Assembly: GCF_900103415.1 (NCBI RefSeq)
Contig: NZ_FMXB01000008.1
Location: forward strand, 50,676-114,675
Reading direction: 5' to 3'
Length of the DNA stretch: 64,000 nucleotides
Source: Methanobrevibacter millerae
Lineage (GTDB): Archaea > Methanobacteriota > Methanobacteria > Methanobacteriales > Methanobacteriaceae
Both the position numbers and the translations under genes were made by a program. Shown piece by piece: positions 17,996 to 27,148 of the stretch. The notes beneath the pieces are model-generated. The model did no database searches and had not been told where the DNA came from. It saw only the letters and a program-made list of their open reading frames with translations. Positions within the stretch are counted from its first letter, which is position 1. The number at the start of each line of letters is the position of its first letter.

Positions 17996-18885
17996 TCCTT
18001 GAACAATTCAGATATTCCGGCAACTGAACCTAAAACACCGCTTGATTCAAGAGGCAGGAATATTTTGGAAGCCTTACCATCTGCAATCTTTTCTAAAGAC
18101 TCCAGATACTTGATAGCTATCAGACCGTCATCGGGATTTCCTTCATGAATGGCATTGTAAACCTTTTCAATAGCTATCGCTTCCCCTTCAGCACGTAAAA
18201 TTGATGCCTGCTTGTCCGCTTCGGCTTTCTTTTTAATGGCTTCCGCTGTAGCTTCAGCTTCAAGAATGGTTGCCTGCTTATCCCCTTCGGACTTTTTGAT
18301 TTCGGATTGCTTGTAACCTTCAGCCTCAAGTATGGATGCCCTTTTCATCCTTTCAGCCTTCATCTGCTTACTCATGGCTTCAACGATATCCTGAGGAGGT
18401 TCGATTTTTTGAATTTCAACACGGACAACCTTGCTTCCCCATTTGTCGGTTGCAACGTCGAGAACTTCACGCAATTCGGTGTTGATCATTTCACGGGAAG
18501 TCAATGTCTCATCGAGCTCCAAATCCCCTATGATGTTTCTCAGATTTGTCTGGGCGAGCTTGGTTATCGCCTGATAGAAATTGACAACATTATACGTTGC
18601 GTTAAATGCATCCACTACCTCGTAAAAGATTACGCAGTCAACGACAACTACGGTGTTGTCCTTTGTAATAACTTCCTGAGGCGGCACATCAACTACCTGC
18701 TCCCTCAAATCGACCTTGACGATTTTTTCTATAAACGGAATCAGAAGAACAATCCCGCTATCAGCAGTACGGTTGTATTTACCCAGCCTTTCGATTACTC
18801 CCTTCTCATAAGGCCTCAGTATCTTTACTGACTTAAGACCGAAAATCACTAAAACAATAATTATCAGTAACAATTCAAATAACAT
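17983..18885 (-). CDS. SPFH/stomatin-prohibitin family membrane protein
   Basis: Scaffold-type membrane protein of 300 aa. A single N-terminal hydrophobic helix (LLLIIIVLVIFG) is followed by the SPFH domain (RPYEKGVIERLGKYNR, then VDVPPQEVITKDN) and a long Ala/Glu/Lys coiled coil at about 185-250 with repeated ASILEAEG-type segments. AGGAGG precedes the ATG. It follows the NfeD gene by 4 bases; SPFH-NfeD pairs are conserved and thought to organise membrane microdomains. Role here is by family only. Confidence 0.93.
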   Translation of the reverse strand: MLFELLLIIIVLVIFGLKSVKILRPYEKGVIERLGKYNRTADSGIVLLIPFIEKIVKVDLREQVVDVPPQEVITKDNTVVVVDCVIFYEVVDAFNATYNVVNFYQAITKLAQTNLRNIIGDLELDETLTSREMINTELREVLDVATDKWGSKVVRVEIQKIEPPQDIVEAMSKQMKAERMKRASILEAEGYKQSEIKKSEGDKQATILEAEATAEAIKKKAEADKQASILRAEGEAIAIEKVYNAIHEGNPDDGLIAIKYLESLEKIADGKASKIFLPLESSGVLGSVAGISELFKDNKE

Positions 18886-18889
18886 TTAA

Positions 18890-19306
18890 TCAATCCTCCT
18901 TTTCAATAATTAAAATAATGCTATTGATGCCTACGACTTTTACTATATCTCCAACTTCAATTGAATCGTTGGAATGTGCTGACCATTCTTCACCCTCTAC
19001 ACGGACTATGAAAGTATTCTTGTCTGTTTTTTTGAATACTTCAGCCTTTTTACCTATAAGGCGGTCTGCCATGACCTTCCTGTCATTAACGGGATGCAGA
19101 GAGTCTGAAAATTTCCTCGTCGCTAAAATCAGCACGGCTGCAACTGCAATGAAGCCAATAATCTGCACATTCAAATCAAACCCGAAATAGTTTAAAATGG
19201 CTGATGCAAGCGAAGCTGCACTGAAACATATTAAAACGAATGTATTAGTCATCAATTCAAAAATGACAAACATTATAGCTATGAAAATCCAAATCATGAC
19301 ATCCAT
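18890..19306 (-). CDS. NfeD family membrane protein
   Basis: Short NfeD-type protein of 138 aa: an N-terminal set of about three hydrophobic helices (residues 3-75) and a C-terminal OB-fold domain (LIGKKAEVFKKTDKNTFIVRVEGEEW). There is no ClpP-like protease domain, so it is the short form. It is the first gene of the operon with the SPFH protein, its predicted partner. Confidence 0.88.
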   Translation of the reverse strand: MDVMIWIFIAIMFVIFELMTNTFVLICFSAASLASAILNYFGFDLNVQIIGFIAVAAVLILATRKFSDSLHPVNDRKVMADRLIGKKAEVFKKTDKNTFIVRVEGEEWSAHSNDSIEVGDIVKVVGINSIILIIEKED

Positions 19307-19379
19307 TTAAATCACACTTTAAATTTAATACATTATTAATTGAATTTATGCATATTTAAAGCTTTTGCATTTGAAAAAA

Positions 19380-19414
19380 AATTAGAAAAAAACTTTAGAG
19401 TGTTTCATCTAAAG
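19380..19414 (-). terminator. argD terminator
   Basis: On the minus strand CTTTAGA and TCTAAAG (plus positions 19408-19414 and 19393-19399) form a 7-bp stem followed by TTTTTTTC. The stop codon is in the stem. Confidence 0.6.
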
Positions 19415-20564
19415 CTTTAACGAACTGGTCGATTTCTTCTTTGGTAATGATTAAAGGCGGTACGAATCTTAAGACCTTATCTGCGGTACAGTTGATTAAA
19501 AATCCTTTTTCACGGAGTTTGTCAACGTATTTGGCGCCAGGTTCGGTTAATTCCAGACCTACCATAAGTCCTTTGCCCCTTACATCAGCAATTACTTCCT
19601 TATCAAGCTTTTTAAGTTCACTGATAAAGTAATCCCCGACTTCATTTACATTATCCAAAATATTTTCCTCTTCAAATGCATCTAAAATCGCATTTGCAGC
19701 TGCACAGACCAATGGTCCTCCACCGAAGGTTGTTCCATGATCACCAGGAACGAAAGCGCCGGCTACCTTTTCAGTTGCAAGGATTGCTCCCATAGGCACT
19801 CCTCCGCCGATTCCCTTAGCCATTGTCATTATGTCAGGCTTAACGTCAAAGAGCTCATGAGCGAATAATTTTCCACATCTTCCAAAGCCCGTTTGAACCT
19901 CATCGACAATGAATACGATGTCCTTTTCATGACAGATTTTCTCGATTTCCTTCAGGTATTCGATATCCGGAACGTTAACGCCGCCTTCACCCTGAATAGG
20001 TTCGACGATGATTGCAGCGGTGTTTTCGGTAATCGCTTCCTTAATGGCTTCAATGTCATTGTAAGGGACATTAATGAATCCCTGTGGCATGACTGCCTTG
20101 AAAGGTTCGTGATATTCCTCATGGCCTGTTGCGGCAAGAGTCATTATCGTTCTTCCATGGAATGAATCGACTGTTGATATTACTTCGCTTTTGCCTGTGT
20201 ATTTGACAGCTAATTTTATGGCTCCTTCATTTGCTTCAGCGCCGCTGTTTGCATAAAATATTCTGTCAAAGCTGGTTAAGTCCACCAGTCTTTTGGCATA
20301 AATCAATGCAGGCTCATTGTAATAGATGCTTGAAACGTGAATGAGCTTTTTAGCCTGGTCTTGAATTGCCTTAACTAATTTAGGGTGATTGTGGCCCAAT
20401 GCGTTAACTGCAATTCCTGCAAACATGTCAATGTATTCATTTCCGTCAATATCAGTGACTTTAACCCCTTCACCATGATCCAAAATGACAGGTTGTCTTG
20501 TGAAAGTGTTAATGAAATAATCGTCTTCAATCTTAATTAATTCTTGAGTATTCATAATAATCAT
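19395..20564 (-). CDS. argD: acetylornithine aminotransferase
   Basis: PLP class III aminotransferase in arginine synthesis (it may also serve as succinyl-DAP aminotransferase in lysine synthesis). The 389-aa sequence shows NSGAEANEGAIKLAV near 105, IVDEVQTGFGRCGKLFAHE near 215 and the PLP-lysine MAKGIGGGVPMGA near 245. Two start ATGs are possible, 20564 and 20555 (MNTQEL); neither has a ribosome binding site, so the mRNA may be leaderless. TATA-like elements lie just upstream. Confidence 0.94.
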   Translation of the reverse strand: MIIMNTQELIKIEDDYFINTFTRQPVILDHGEGVKVTDIDGNEYIDMFAGIAVNALGHNHPKLVKAIQDQAKKLIHVSSIYYNEPALIYAKRLVDLTSFDRIFYANSGAEANEGAIKLAVKYTGKSEVISTVDSFHGRTIMTLAATGHEEYHEPFKAVMPQGFINVPYNDIEAIKEAITENTAAIIVEPIQGEGGVNVPDIEYLKEIEKICHEKDIVFIVDEVQTGFGRCGKLFAHELFDVKPDIMTMAKGIGGGVPMGAILATEKVAGAFVPGDHGTTFGGGPLVCAAANAILDAFEEENILDNVNEVGDYFISELKKLDKEVIADVRGKGLMVGLELTEPGAKYVDKLREKGFLINCTADKVLRFVPPLIITKEEIDQFVKALDETL

Positions 20565-20616
20565 TAATAATTTTTATAAATAATGATATTTAAAATATAC
20601 AATAAAAGGTGATTAA

Positions 20617-21048
20617 ATGAAAGTCGCAATAATTGAAACTGATAAAGGCAATATTGAATTGGAATTATTCCCGAATGAAGCACCGGGCACTGTAGCCAAC
20701 TTTGAAAAGCTTGCAAATGAAGGATTCTACGACGGATTGACATTCCACAGAGTAATACCTGACTTTGTAATTCAGGGCGGATGTCCAGTCGGAAACGGTA
20801 CCGGCGGACCGGGATACACCATCAAATGTGAAACTGAAGGAAACCCTCACAAGCACGGAACCGGCGCATTGTCCATGGCACATGCCGGAAAAGACACCGG
20901 AGGAAGCCAATTCTTCATTACACACTCCCCGCAACCTCACTTAGATGGAGTGCACACCGTTTTCGGCCAGGTAATTAAAGGCCAGGACGTGGTTAATGCA
21001 ATCCAGCAAGGGGACAAAATGAATAAAGTTTACATTGAAGAAAGGTAA
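20617..21048 (+). CDS. cyclophilin-type peptidyl-prolyl isomerase
   Basis: Short cytoplasmic cyclophilin of 143 aa catalysing proline cis-trans isomerisation. The family signature [15 protein letters not shown] lies at about 44-58 (catalytic Arg present) and [23 protein letters not shown] at about 93-115. There is no signal peptide. GGTGATTAA precedes the ATG. Monocistronic, with a hairpin terminator that includes the stop codon. Confidence 0.95.
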   Translation: MKVAIIETDKGNIELELFPNEAPGTVANFEKLANEGFYDGLTFHRVIPDFVIQGGCPVGNGTGGPGYTIKCETEGNPHKHGTGALSMAHAGKDTGGSQFFITHSPQPHLDGVHTVFGQVIKGQDVVNAIQQGDKMNKVYIEER

Positions 21049-21072
21049 TTTTTTACTTTTTTACCTTTCACC
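21040..21072 (+). terminator. cyclophilin gene terminator
   Basis: GAAAGGTAA (21040-21048) pairs with TTACCTTTC (21061-21069) across a T-rich loop. The stop codon TAA ends the 5' arm. Confidence 0.6.
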
Positions 21073-21123
21073 TTTTATTAACTGTCACGAGGAATTTAAA
21101 TGCTCAGCGAGCTATATAAATCA

Positions 21124-22482
21124 CTAGTCAGACTTAATTCCCACAAGTGAAGCGAAAACGGATGCCAAGCATAACCCTACACAGATTAAGCAGGTTATCT
21201 GACAGGAATAAATCAGCAGAGGATAATACTCTTCAACAATCGGAACGTTTCCCATTACAAAGGCAAACACCAGAGTCAATATTCCGATACTCATCGCCTG
21301 GCCGACCGTACGCATTGTTGAAACGGCTGCTGAGGCTACGGAAGTGTCTTTCGGCGGAACTGAACTCATTATAACGTTCGTATTCGGAGGTGAAAAGAGT
21401 CCGAATCCAACGCCGTAAAGCACCATTGACACTACAAGATATTCAAGGGATGTTTCATAGCCCAAAAAGGAGAACAGTATAAGTGAAACCGTACCCAGTG
21501 ACATTCCAATGGCTGCCAGAATCTGTGGGACGTACCTGTCAGACAGTCTTCCTGCAATCGGTGCAAGCACTACCTGACATAAGGGCGCAACAAGAAGAAT
21601 TATCCCGGCATACTGTGAATCAAAGCCTTTGATATACTGCAGATGATAGTTTAAAATCGTTGTTACTGCAAAAGTGGCCAGATAGGCACACAGTGAAGCG
21701 AAATTAGAAGATAGGAACTTGCGGTTTTTAAAAAACCTTATGTCGAATACCGGATGGCTTTGTTTCAGCTCTATCATTCCAAAAATTACAAGGATTATAA
21801 TACCCAAAACGGTTAATATGACTCCCAACAAGGTATTAAGTATCGTAAAGCCATACATGAACAGTACCATTCCGATTCCATATGATAAAGACCCTTTTAT
21901 GTCTAAAGGAATGTTTTCAAAGGTGATCCATTCATCATCGATTTTTGTTAAAAGCAGAGCCAGAATCACAAAGAGGAACGGAACTCCGAATAAAACCACG
22001 AATCTCCAGCCTAACTGATAATTAATGATTCCTCCAAGAACCGGAGATAGAGATAAACCGATGTAGACTCCGGTGATGTTGATTCCCAGTGCCTTTCCGC
22101 GCTCTTCAGGCCTGAAGGCAGATACAACCATAGCCATAGAAGTGACGTTAATGAATGACAATGATATTCCCAAAATGAAACGGCACGCCAAAAACTCTTC
22201 AGAAGAAGTAACCAGGACATTTACAATAGAAATTATGATAAAAAGAATGATGCTTAGAATTGTTACCTTTTTAAGTCCGTATTTTGCCGAAATCTGTCCT
22301 GCAGGAACGGACATTACAGCAACAACTAAAAGAAAGATAATTGTAATCCAGTTCTGGACGATGTTGCTCATGTGAAATTCACTGGCTATTGACGGAATTA
22401 CAACCATGACTGCATTAACCGCAAAAACCGTAAAAAAGGACAATACCGTACAAATCAATAGGATTAAATTTTTCTTTTCCAT
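21124..22482 (-). CDS. MFS transporter, DHA2-like multidrug exporter
   Basis: A 452-aa major facilitator with about 14 hydrophobic spans, the layout of drug:H+ antiporter family 2. The motif following TM2 reads GQISAKYGLKKVT (equivalent of the MFS motif A), and motif C-like sequence GVYIGLSLSPVLGGII is present in TM5, typical of exporters. The substrate is unknown. It is flanked by unrelated genes, with no adjacent regulator. Confidence 0.88.
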   Translation of the reverse strand: MEKKNLILLICTVLSFFTVFAVNAVMVVIPSIASEFHMSNIVQNWITIIFLLVVAVMSVPAGQISAKYGLKKVTILSIILFIIISIVNVLVTSSEEFLACRFILGISLSFINVTSMAMVVSAFRPEERGKALGINITGVYIGLSLSPVLGGIINYQLGWRFVVLFGVPFLFVILALLLTKIDDEWITFENIPLDIKGSLSYGIGMVLFMYGFTILNTLLGVILTVLGIIILVIFGMIELKQSHPVFDIRFFKNRKFLSSNFASLCAYLATFAVTTILNYHLQYIKGFDSQYAGIILLVAPLCQVVLAPIAGRLSDRYVPQILAAIGMSLGTVSLILFSFLGYETSLEYLVVSMVLYGVGFGLFSPPNTNVIMSSVPPKDTSVASAAVSTMRTVGQAMSIGILTLVFAFVMGNVPIVEEYYPLLIYSCQITCLICVGLCLASVFASLVGIKSD

Positions 22483-22505
22483 TGAGTTAATTTATATGAA
22501 AAAAA

Positions 22506-23408
22506 TTATTTTAACTTTTCCATCAGGCCTGATTTGCGTGCATAATGGAACATGTACAGCTGGACATATCCTGCATAATCGCCAAATTCTTCCATTCCGA
22601 ATTCCCTTACCTTTTCGACCTTTATGTCCTTTCCACCGAAGTATAAATGGGACACTATGCGTTTTATCCACACATCACTTGGAAAAGCCTCTTTAAAACC
22701 GAATCCGTAAAGGAGTATGCAGTCTGCCACCTTAGGTCCGACGCCGGGCACTTTTAAAACAGTTTCAAATGCCTCGTCATAAGACATTTTAGGAATTTCC
22801 GAAAGGTCTATTTCAAGTGAAAAAATTTCACTTGCCTTTCTCATGTATTCTGCCCTGTATCCTACTCCGCAGCACTTAAGGTTGTTGTCATTGACACATC
22901 CGCACTTTGAAAGCTCATCTTCGTCATCCAAGTAAATTTTTTGCAAAGTTTCGATATCAGGAAAAGTATAGTAATCGTTGAAATTTCGACCCCATTTCAT
23001 TTTCATATCGCTTATGGACCTTGTCCAGCGCTTTATTGAATTGTTGGCTGAGCATATTGAAGATATTATGCATTCGAATGGGTCTTTTGCCTGAAAAAGC
23101 CTTAATCCGTTGCAGAACTTTGACATTTCCCTTAACTCATCATGACCGTCAAGGTAATCATAAAACCTAGGCAAATCAAAGTCCAGATCATAGATTTTTT
23201 TGACATTCTCTAAAGCTGCCTTTTCAGTTGCATTTCCAGTGTAAGTGAAATCCAGAAAATCATCGCTTTGCCTGACACTGAAAATAGAATATTCGCCGTC
23301 TACACAAACCACATCGGTGAAAACATTATCCTTACAAATCCATGGAGGCTGTGAAGTCTGACCGGAAATCTGGGTTAATTCTAAGTCAATTGGAGCTTTG
23401 ATTATCAT
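22506..23408 (-). CDS. 8-oxoguanine DNA glycosylase (OGG1-like, HhH-GPD)
   Basis: Base-excision repair glycosylase/lyase of 300 aa. The helix-hairpin-helix and catalytic region [19 protein letters not shown] near residues 211-229 includes the OGG-type catalytic Lys, and the essential Asp is in PSDVWIKR shortly after. The N-terminal beta domain (about 1-110) matches OGG1 rather than AlkA. Its ATG overlaps the stop of hisF by 4 bases, so the two are translationally coupled. Confidence 0.9.
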   Translation of the reverse strand: MIIKAPIDLELTQISGQTSQPPWICKDNVFTDVVCVDGEYSIFSVRQSDDFLDFTYTGNATEKAALENVKKIYDLDFDLPRFYDYLDGHDELREMSKFCNGLRLFQAKDPFECIISSICSANNSIKRWTRSISDMKMKWGRNFNDYYTFPDIETLQKIYLDDEDELSKCGCVNDNNLKCCGVGYRAEYMRKASEIFSLEIDLSEIPKMSYDEAFETVLKVPGVGPKVADCILLYGFGFKEAFPSDVWIKRIVSHLYFGGKDIKVEKVREFGMEEFGDYAGYVQLYMFHYARKSGLMEKLK

Positions 23409-24229
23409 AATCTGACTGCCACGTTATTGTCTTTCAAGTATTTTTTAACTTCGCCGATTGAATACTGGTTGAAATGGAAAATACTGGCTGCTAGAGCCGC
23501 TGAAACGTCTGTCTTTTCAAATACGTCAAGAATGTCTTTAGGCTCGCCGACGCCTCCGCTTGCAATAACCGGAATGTCAACCGCATCATTAATCGCCTTG
23601 TTCAATTCAATGTCATATCCCGCCTGGGTTCCGTCGCCGTCCATACTGGTCAAAAGGATTTCTCCGGCTCCACGGTCCTGACACTCGCATGCCCATGCAA
23701 TCGCATCAATTCCCGTGAATTCACGTCCGCCGTAGATGCTTGAGTCAAACCAGCAGTATCCCTTTTCGGTTTCTATGACTATTTTGTCTTTAGCGTCATC
23801 GGGATGGTCAACATACCTTCTTTTGGCATCGATTCCTATGACTACGGCCTGTGAACCTACAACCTTAGAAGCCTCAGTTAATAACTCGGGGTTTTTGATG
23901 GCTGCGGTGTTCGTTGAGCATTTGTCCGCTCCGGCCTTAAGCATCTTGATGTAGTCATCGACTTTCCTGATTCCTCCGCCGACGCAAATAGGCATGAATA
24001 CGTTTTCGGTGAGCCTGTCGATAACATCAGCCATTGTGGCACGCCTTTCATGGGATGCAGTAATGTCTAAAACGACAACCTCGTCTGCCCCTTCCTCATA
24101 GTAGCGGGTTGCAAGCTCTACAGGGTTTCCTGCATACTTGATTTCCTTAAATTCAACGCCCTTTACAACCCTTCCCTCGGGAACCTGCAAATCACAGTCC
24201 AGACATGGAATAATTCTTTTGGTCAACAT
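23405..24229 (-). CDS. hisF: imidazole glycerol phosphate synthase subunit HisF
   Basis: Cyclase subunit of IGP synthase, which with HisH turns PRFAR and ammonia into IGP and AICAR in histidine synthesis. It is a (beta/alpha)8 barrel with the catalytic Asp in IIPCLDCDL near residue 10 and a second Asp in [14 protein letters not shown] place the start at ATG 24229 ([11 protein letters not shown]); the frame extends three codons to a TTG. hisH is not adjacent. Confidence 0.96.
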   Translation of the reverse strand: MLTKRIIPCLDCDLQVPEGRVVKGVEFKEIKYAGNPVELATRYYEEGADEVVVLDITASHERRATMADVIDRLTENVFMPICVGGGIRKVDDYIKMLKAGADKCSTNTAAIKNPELLTEASKVVGSQAVVIGIDAKRRYVDHPDDAKDKIVIETEKGYCWFDSSIYGGREFTGIDAIAWACECQDRGAGEILLTSMDGDGTQAGYDIELNKAINDAVDIPVIASGGVGEPKDILDVFEKTDVSAALAASIFHFNQYSIGEVKKYLKDNNVAVRL

Positions 24230-24255
24230 AACAATCAAATAGAAAAAAAGTAGTT

Positions 24256-24273
24256 ATTGTTTTTAAAAACAAT
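24256..24273. terminator. symmetric hairpin between secG and hisF
   Basis: A perfect 18-bp palindrome with arms ATTGTTTTT and AAAAACAAT, directly after the secG stop on the minus strand and before hisF. It has a T-rich arm in either direction and may terminate or attenuate secG transcription. Confidence 0.4.
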
Positions 24274-24277
24274 ATGA

Positions 24278-24439
24278 TTAAGCTGAGAATCTTAAAACGA
24301 AACAGAATATAGCTAAAATAATAGTTAAAACTACAACGTGCTCTGGAGAAAGTTTTGGACCTACACTTTCTTCATCAAAATACCTTACCAAACCAGCACC
24401 AGTTTGAGGCATTGAAATCTTATTATCTTTTTTTGCCAT
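24278..24439 (-). CDS. secG: preprotein translocase Sec61-beta/SecG subunit
   Basis: A 53-aa protein starting MAKKDNKISMPQTGAGLVRY. It matches archaeal Sec61-beta: a short cytoplasmic N-terminus with the PQTGAGLVRYFDEE motif, then SVGPKLSPEHVVVL and one C-terminal transmembrane helix (about 35-51). It forms the third subunit of the SecYEbeta channel. GGAGAT precedes the ATG. It lies upstream of hisF on the same strand. Confidence 0.93.
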   Translation of the reverse strand: MAKKDNKISMPQTGAGLVRYFDEESVGPKLSPEHVVVLTIILAIFCFVLRFSA

Positions 24440-24599
24440 AATATCTCCTTTCAATTAATTTATTAAAATAACTGTTATTAATTATTTTTTTCATAGTATA
24501 TAATGTTTATTGATTTTATAGCTAAAATCGTTGAAAAAGCAAAAAAGTTAAAATTTCTCATTAATTATCTTTATTAATTCCTAAAATATGCCGTTTAAT

Positions 24600-24627
24600 T
24601 TGCAATTTTGTGAATTGCAATATTTAT
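24600..24627 (+). promoter_or_regulatory. palindrome abutting a TATA-like element
   Basis: TTGCAATT (24600-24607) and AATTGCAA (24613-24620) form a 21-base dyad with a TTGTG centre, directly followed by ATATTTATC. It lies about 75-95 bases before the following gene pair (uncharacterised protein plus CobT-like). Could be an operator; no regulator is known to me for this site. Confidence 0.4.
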
Positions 24628-24692
24628 CTTATTGCGGAAAAAAACAAGCCATGATAATAATGCGGCAACTTGTAAAAAAAAATATTTAATTA

Positions 24693-25211
24693 ATGAAAAC
24701 ATATTCTATTAACATGGGATTTTATAATACAAATACTGTTGAAGAAAAAAGGGTTAACAAGTTAACTGGTGACATTCATATCAATGATGCCTTTAAGGAA
24801 GAAACGCAGAAAAGAGGCATCCCTATTTATGATGCGTACAATATTCAAAAAAGATTATATCACGAAGTGGAACAGGAAATGCTTGTAGGCGAAGATGCTG
24901 TCGACAGACGTCTTATGGAGCTTCTTGACGAAAAGGGAAAAAAGGAAGTTTCACACAGCTATGTCGATCAAATCGAATCCGACGCCAATAAAAGCAAGGG
25001 AATGATTCCGGCCAGGCCAAAGGAGCCACCAACGACTAACGAAATTTTAAACAGCGTCCCGCCAAGGGCAAGGGACGGCAGGAAACTGACCGGAAGGGAA
25101 CCTAAAACCACTGAAGATCTTTTAAACAGAATATTTCTGCAAAATCAGAAGATGCTTAACCAGAACAAGGTCATCATTGAATTACTGACTAAGATAGAGG
25201 AAAAATTATGA
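24693..25211 (+). CDS. uncharacterised protein coupled to CobT-like gene
   Basis: I do not recognise the family. It is a soluble, charged protein of 172 aa: an N-terminal part (VEEKRVNKLTGDIHINDAFK), a Pro-rich middle (about 105-130) with IPARPKEPPTTNEIL, and a C-terminal amphipathic helix (LLNRIFLQNQKMLNQNKVII) that could be a coiled coil. An alternative start at 24714 (MGFYNTNTV) would be leaderless from a TATA-like element near 24680 and may be the true one. The stop overlaps the next start (ATGA), which ties it to the CobT-like gene. Confidence 0.75.
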   Translation: MKTYSINMGFYNTNTVEEKRVNKLTGDIHINDAFKEETQKRGIPIYDAYNIQKRLYHEVEQEMLVGEDAVDRRLMELLDEKGKKEVSHSYVDQIESDANKSKGMIPARPKEPPTTNEILNSVPPRARDGRKLTGREPKTTEDLLNRIFLQNQKMLNQNKVIIELLTKIEEKL

Positions 25212-26281
25212 TTGATGGAATTACCACTTACGGATCCGAGGAACTGATGGAATACCTGGCAAAGGTAATCGACCCGGTTTTCGTCTGCACCATCGGAACT
25301 ACCGAAACCTCACTGATTCCAGGTCTTTCCGGTGCGGGAGCATCCCCCGAACTGACGGAATACACTCCGGCTGCAGATGCTGAAATTATGGTTTTGGGCC
25401 ACGTCGAGTGCATGGATGAAATTCCGCAGACCGTTGTCGGAAAGGCCGCAGCACCGACTCCGTCCATGCTTACAAAGGCTTCACTGGAAATTGCAGACAT
25501 TCCATTTACGATTGTGGATGCGGGATGTAAAATCAAGCCCAGCATAGAATGCAACAGGCTTGGAAACGAATACGGAAGGGACATCAGAACCGGAAAAGGT
25601 GTTTTAAACCCATTGGAAATATATGAAAACGCCCGTGAATTGGGTGCTGAGCTTGCAAGGCGCCATCCGATGCTGATAATCGGTGAAAGCATTGCCGCCG
25701 GAACAACGACCGCACTGGGGGTCCTGAGAGCTTTAAACTATGACGCAAACGAGAAGGTAAGCGGAAGCATGCCCCACAATCCACATGATTTAAAAACGAA
25801 AGTAGTGGATGAGGGACTTAAAAACGCAGGATTAAATCCTGAAACCGACAATATCGACGGTCTTCAGGCAATAGGTGCCGTGGGTGATCCTATTCTTGCC
25901 GCCGTATCCGGACTGGTTTTGGGAGCTGACGGACAGATTCCTATAATTTTAGCAGGCGGAACTCAGATGGCTGCGGTATGCGCTGTCGTAAAATCAATCA
26001 AGCCTTCATTTGACTTTTCAAGAATCAACCTTGCAACGACCGTCTTTGTCGTGGGCGATGAGACAGCCGATTTGCTCGGCCTTTTAAAGCAGATTGACGA
26101 GGACATTACTCTTCACTCCGTTGACCCTAAATTTGATGAATCCGAGCATGAAGGACTCAGAAATTATCTTGACGGCTTTGTAAAGGAAGGTGCAGGTGCC
26201 GGAGGAGCGATGTTTACCGCTTTGGCTCGCGGAGTACCCGTTGAAAAATTAAGAAGAAAAATAGAAAAAACATGTAGTTAA
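25208..26281 (+). CDS. UPF0284/archaeal CobT-like protein
   Basis: A 357-aa member of the archaeal family related to nicotinate-nucleotide:dimethylbenzimidazole phosphoribosyltransferase (CobT), which activates the lower base for cobamide synthesis. Visible family segments are TIGTTETSLIPGLSGAGA, GESIAAGTTTALGVLRAL near 155 and a Gly-rich GAGAGGAMFTA near the end. Methanogens make cobamides with other lower bases, so the exact base is not given by sequence. It is translationally coupled to the preceding unknown gene. Confidence 0.85.
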   Translation: MIDGITTYGSEELMEYLAKVIDPVFVCTIGTTETSLIPGLSGAGASPELTEYTPAADAEIMVLGHVECMDEIPQTVVGKAAAPTPSMLTKASLEIADIPFTIVDAGCKIKPSIECNRLGNEYGRDIRTGKGVLNPLEIYENARELGAELARRHPMLIIGESIAAGTTTALGVLRALNYDANEKVSGSMPHNPHDLKTKVVDEGLKNAGLNPETDNIDGLQAIGAVGDPILAAVSGLVLGADGQIPIILAGGTQMAAVCAVVKSIKPSFDFSRINLATTVFVVGDETADLLGLLKQIDEDITLHSVDPKFDESEHEGLRNYLDGFVKEGAGAGGAMFTALARGVPVEKLRRKIEKTCS

Positions 26282-26304
26282 TTAAAAACTACATTATTAC
26301 TTTT
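26272..26304. terminator. bidirectional terminator between CobT-like gene and uppP
   Basis: ATGTAGTT (26272-26279) pairs with AACTACAT (26287-26294), with a T-rich run downstream on the plus strand and TTTTTT on the minus strand past the other arm. It serves two convergent genes; the CobT-like stop codon begins in the stem. Confidence 0.6.
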
Positions 26305-26305
26305 T

Positions 26306-27139
26306 TTAGAATATGTGGGCTATTGAACCCATAAATACAATAATTCCTACAATCCAGCAGTAGTAGGAGAATATATCCAGGCTTTTGTTTTGAATCAGAT
26401 CAAGAAGCCATTTGATTGCAAGGTATCCTGAAACGAATGCCGCAACGAATCCTAAAATGATTGCTGCGCCGTCACCGCTCATTGAAAGTCCGATATCTTT
26501 AAGCTGGAGTACGAATGCACCGAAAATAGCTGGAATTGACAATATGAAACTGAATTTTGCGGCGAATTCCTTGTCAAGGCCTATTACAAGACCAGCGGCG
26601 ATTGTCGTACCTGAACGGGATAACCCAGGCATTATAGCACAGGCCTGGCCCAACCCCATAAATAGAGACTGGAACCATCCCATATGGGACATGTCAATCT
26701 GACCGGAGGCCATCCTTTGAGACAAGTACAGTATAGTACCCGTAACAAATAAAAAGAATCCCGGAACGTACAATGCGCCGGCAAACAATGCATCGACCTG
26801 GCTTTCAAACAGTACGCCCACAAGGGCTACTGGAATGGTTGCCAAAATGACGTACCATGCAAGCCTTTTATATGGGTCTGAGTAAAAGCCTTCCTTAAAT
26901 CTGTGCTGCAATATGTCCCCGACACTTGACACCCATGCCAAAATCATCTTGTAGATGTCCGCACGGAAATAAATCAAGACTGCAAGCAGGCTTCCCAAAT
27001 GAAGAAAAGTATCGAAAGCCAAGGAGCTTTCAACACCTAAGATATTTTGAATAAATATTAAGTGTGCGGAACTACTTACTGGCAGGAATTCCGTCAATCC
27101 CTGGACGATACCAATAATAATTCCCTGAATGATGTTCAT
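26306..27139 (-). CDS. uppP: undecaprenyl-diphosphatase-type lipid phosphatase
   Basis: Integral membrane phosphatase of 277 aa that recycles polyprenyl diphosphate carriers for wall and glycan synthesis. The two family signatures are present: GLTEFLPVSSSAHLIF near residues 14-29 and the MPGLSRSGTTIAAG region near 166-182. About eight hydrophobic spans. In a pseudomurein-walled archaeon it would act on the wall or glycosylation lipid carrier. It follows ilvE by 9 bases, so is probably cotranscribed with it. Confidence 0.94.
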   Translation of the reverse strand: MNIIQGIIIGIVQGLTEFLPVSSSAHLIFIQNILGVESSLAFDTFLHLGSLLAVLIYFRADIYKMILAWVSSVGDILQHRFKEGFYSDPYKRLAWYVILATIPVALVGVLFESQVDALFAGALYVPGFFLFVTGTILYLSQRMASGQIDMSHMGWFQSLFMGLGQACAIMPGLSRSGTTIAAGLVIGLDKEFAAKFSFILSIPAIFGAFVLQLKDIGLSMSGDGAAIILGFVAAFVSGYLAIKWLLDLIQNKSLDIFSYYCWIVGIIVFMGSIAHIF

Positions 27140-27148
27140 CTAACACAC

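Noticed and set aside
24238..24440. Noncoding RNA between hisF and the divergent unknown gene
   Set aside because: The conserved signal there is the 53-aa Sec61-beta coding sequence.
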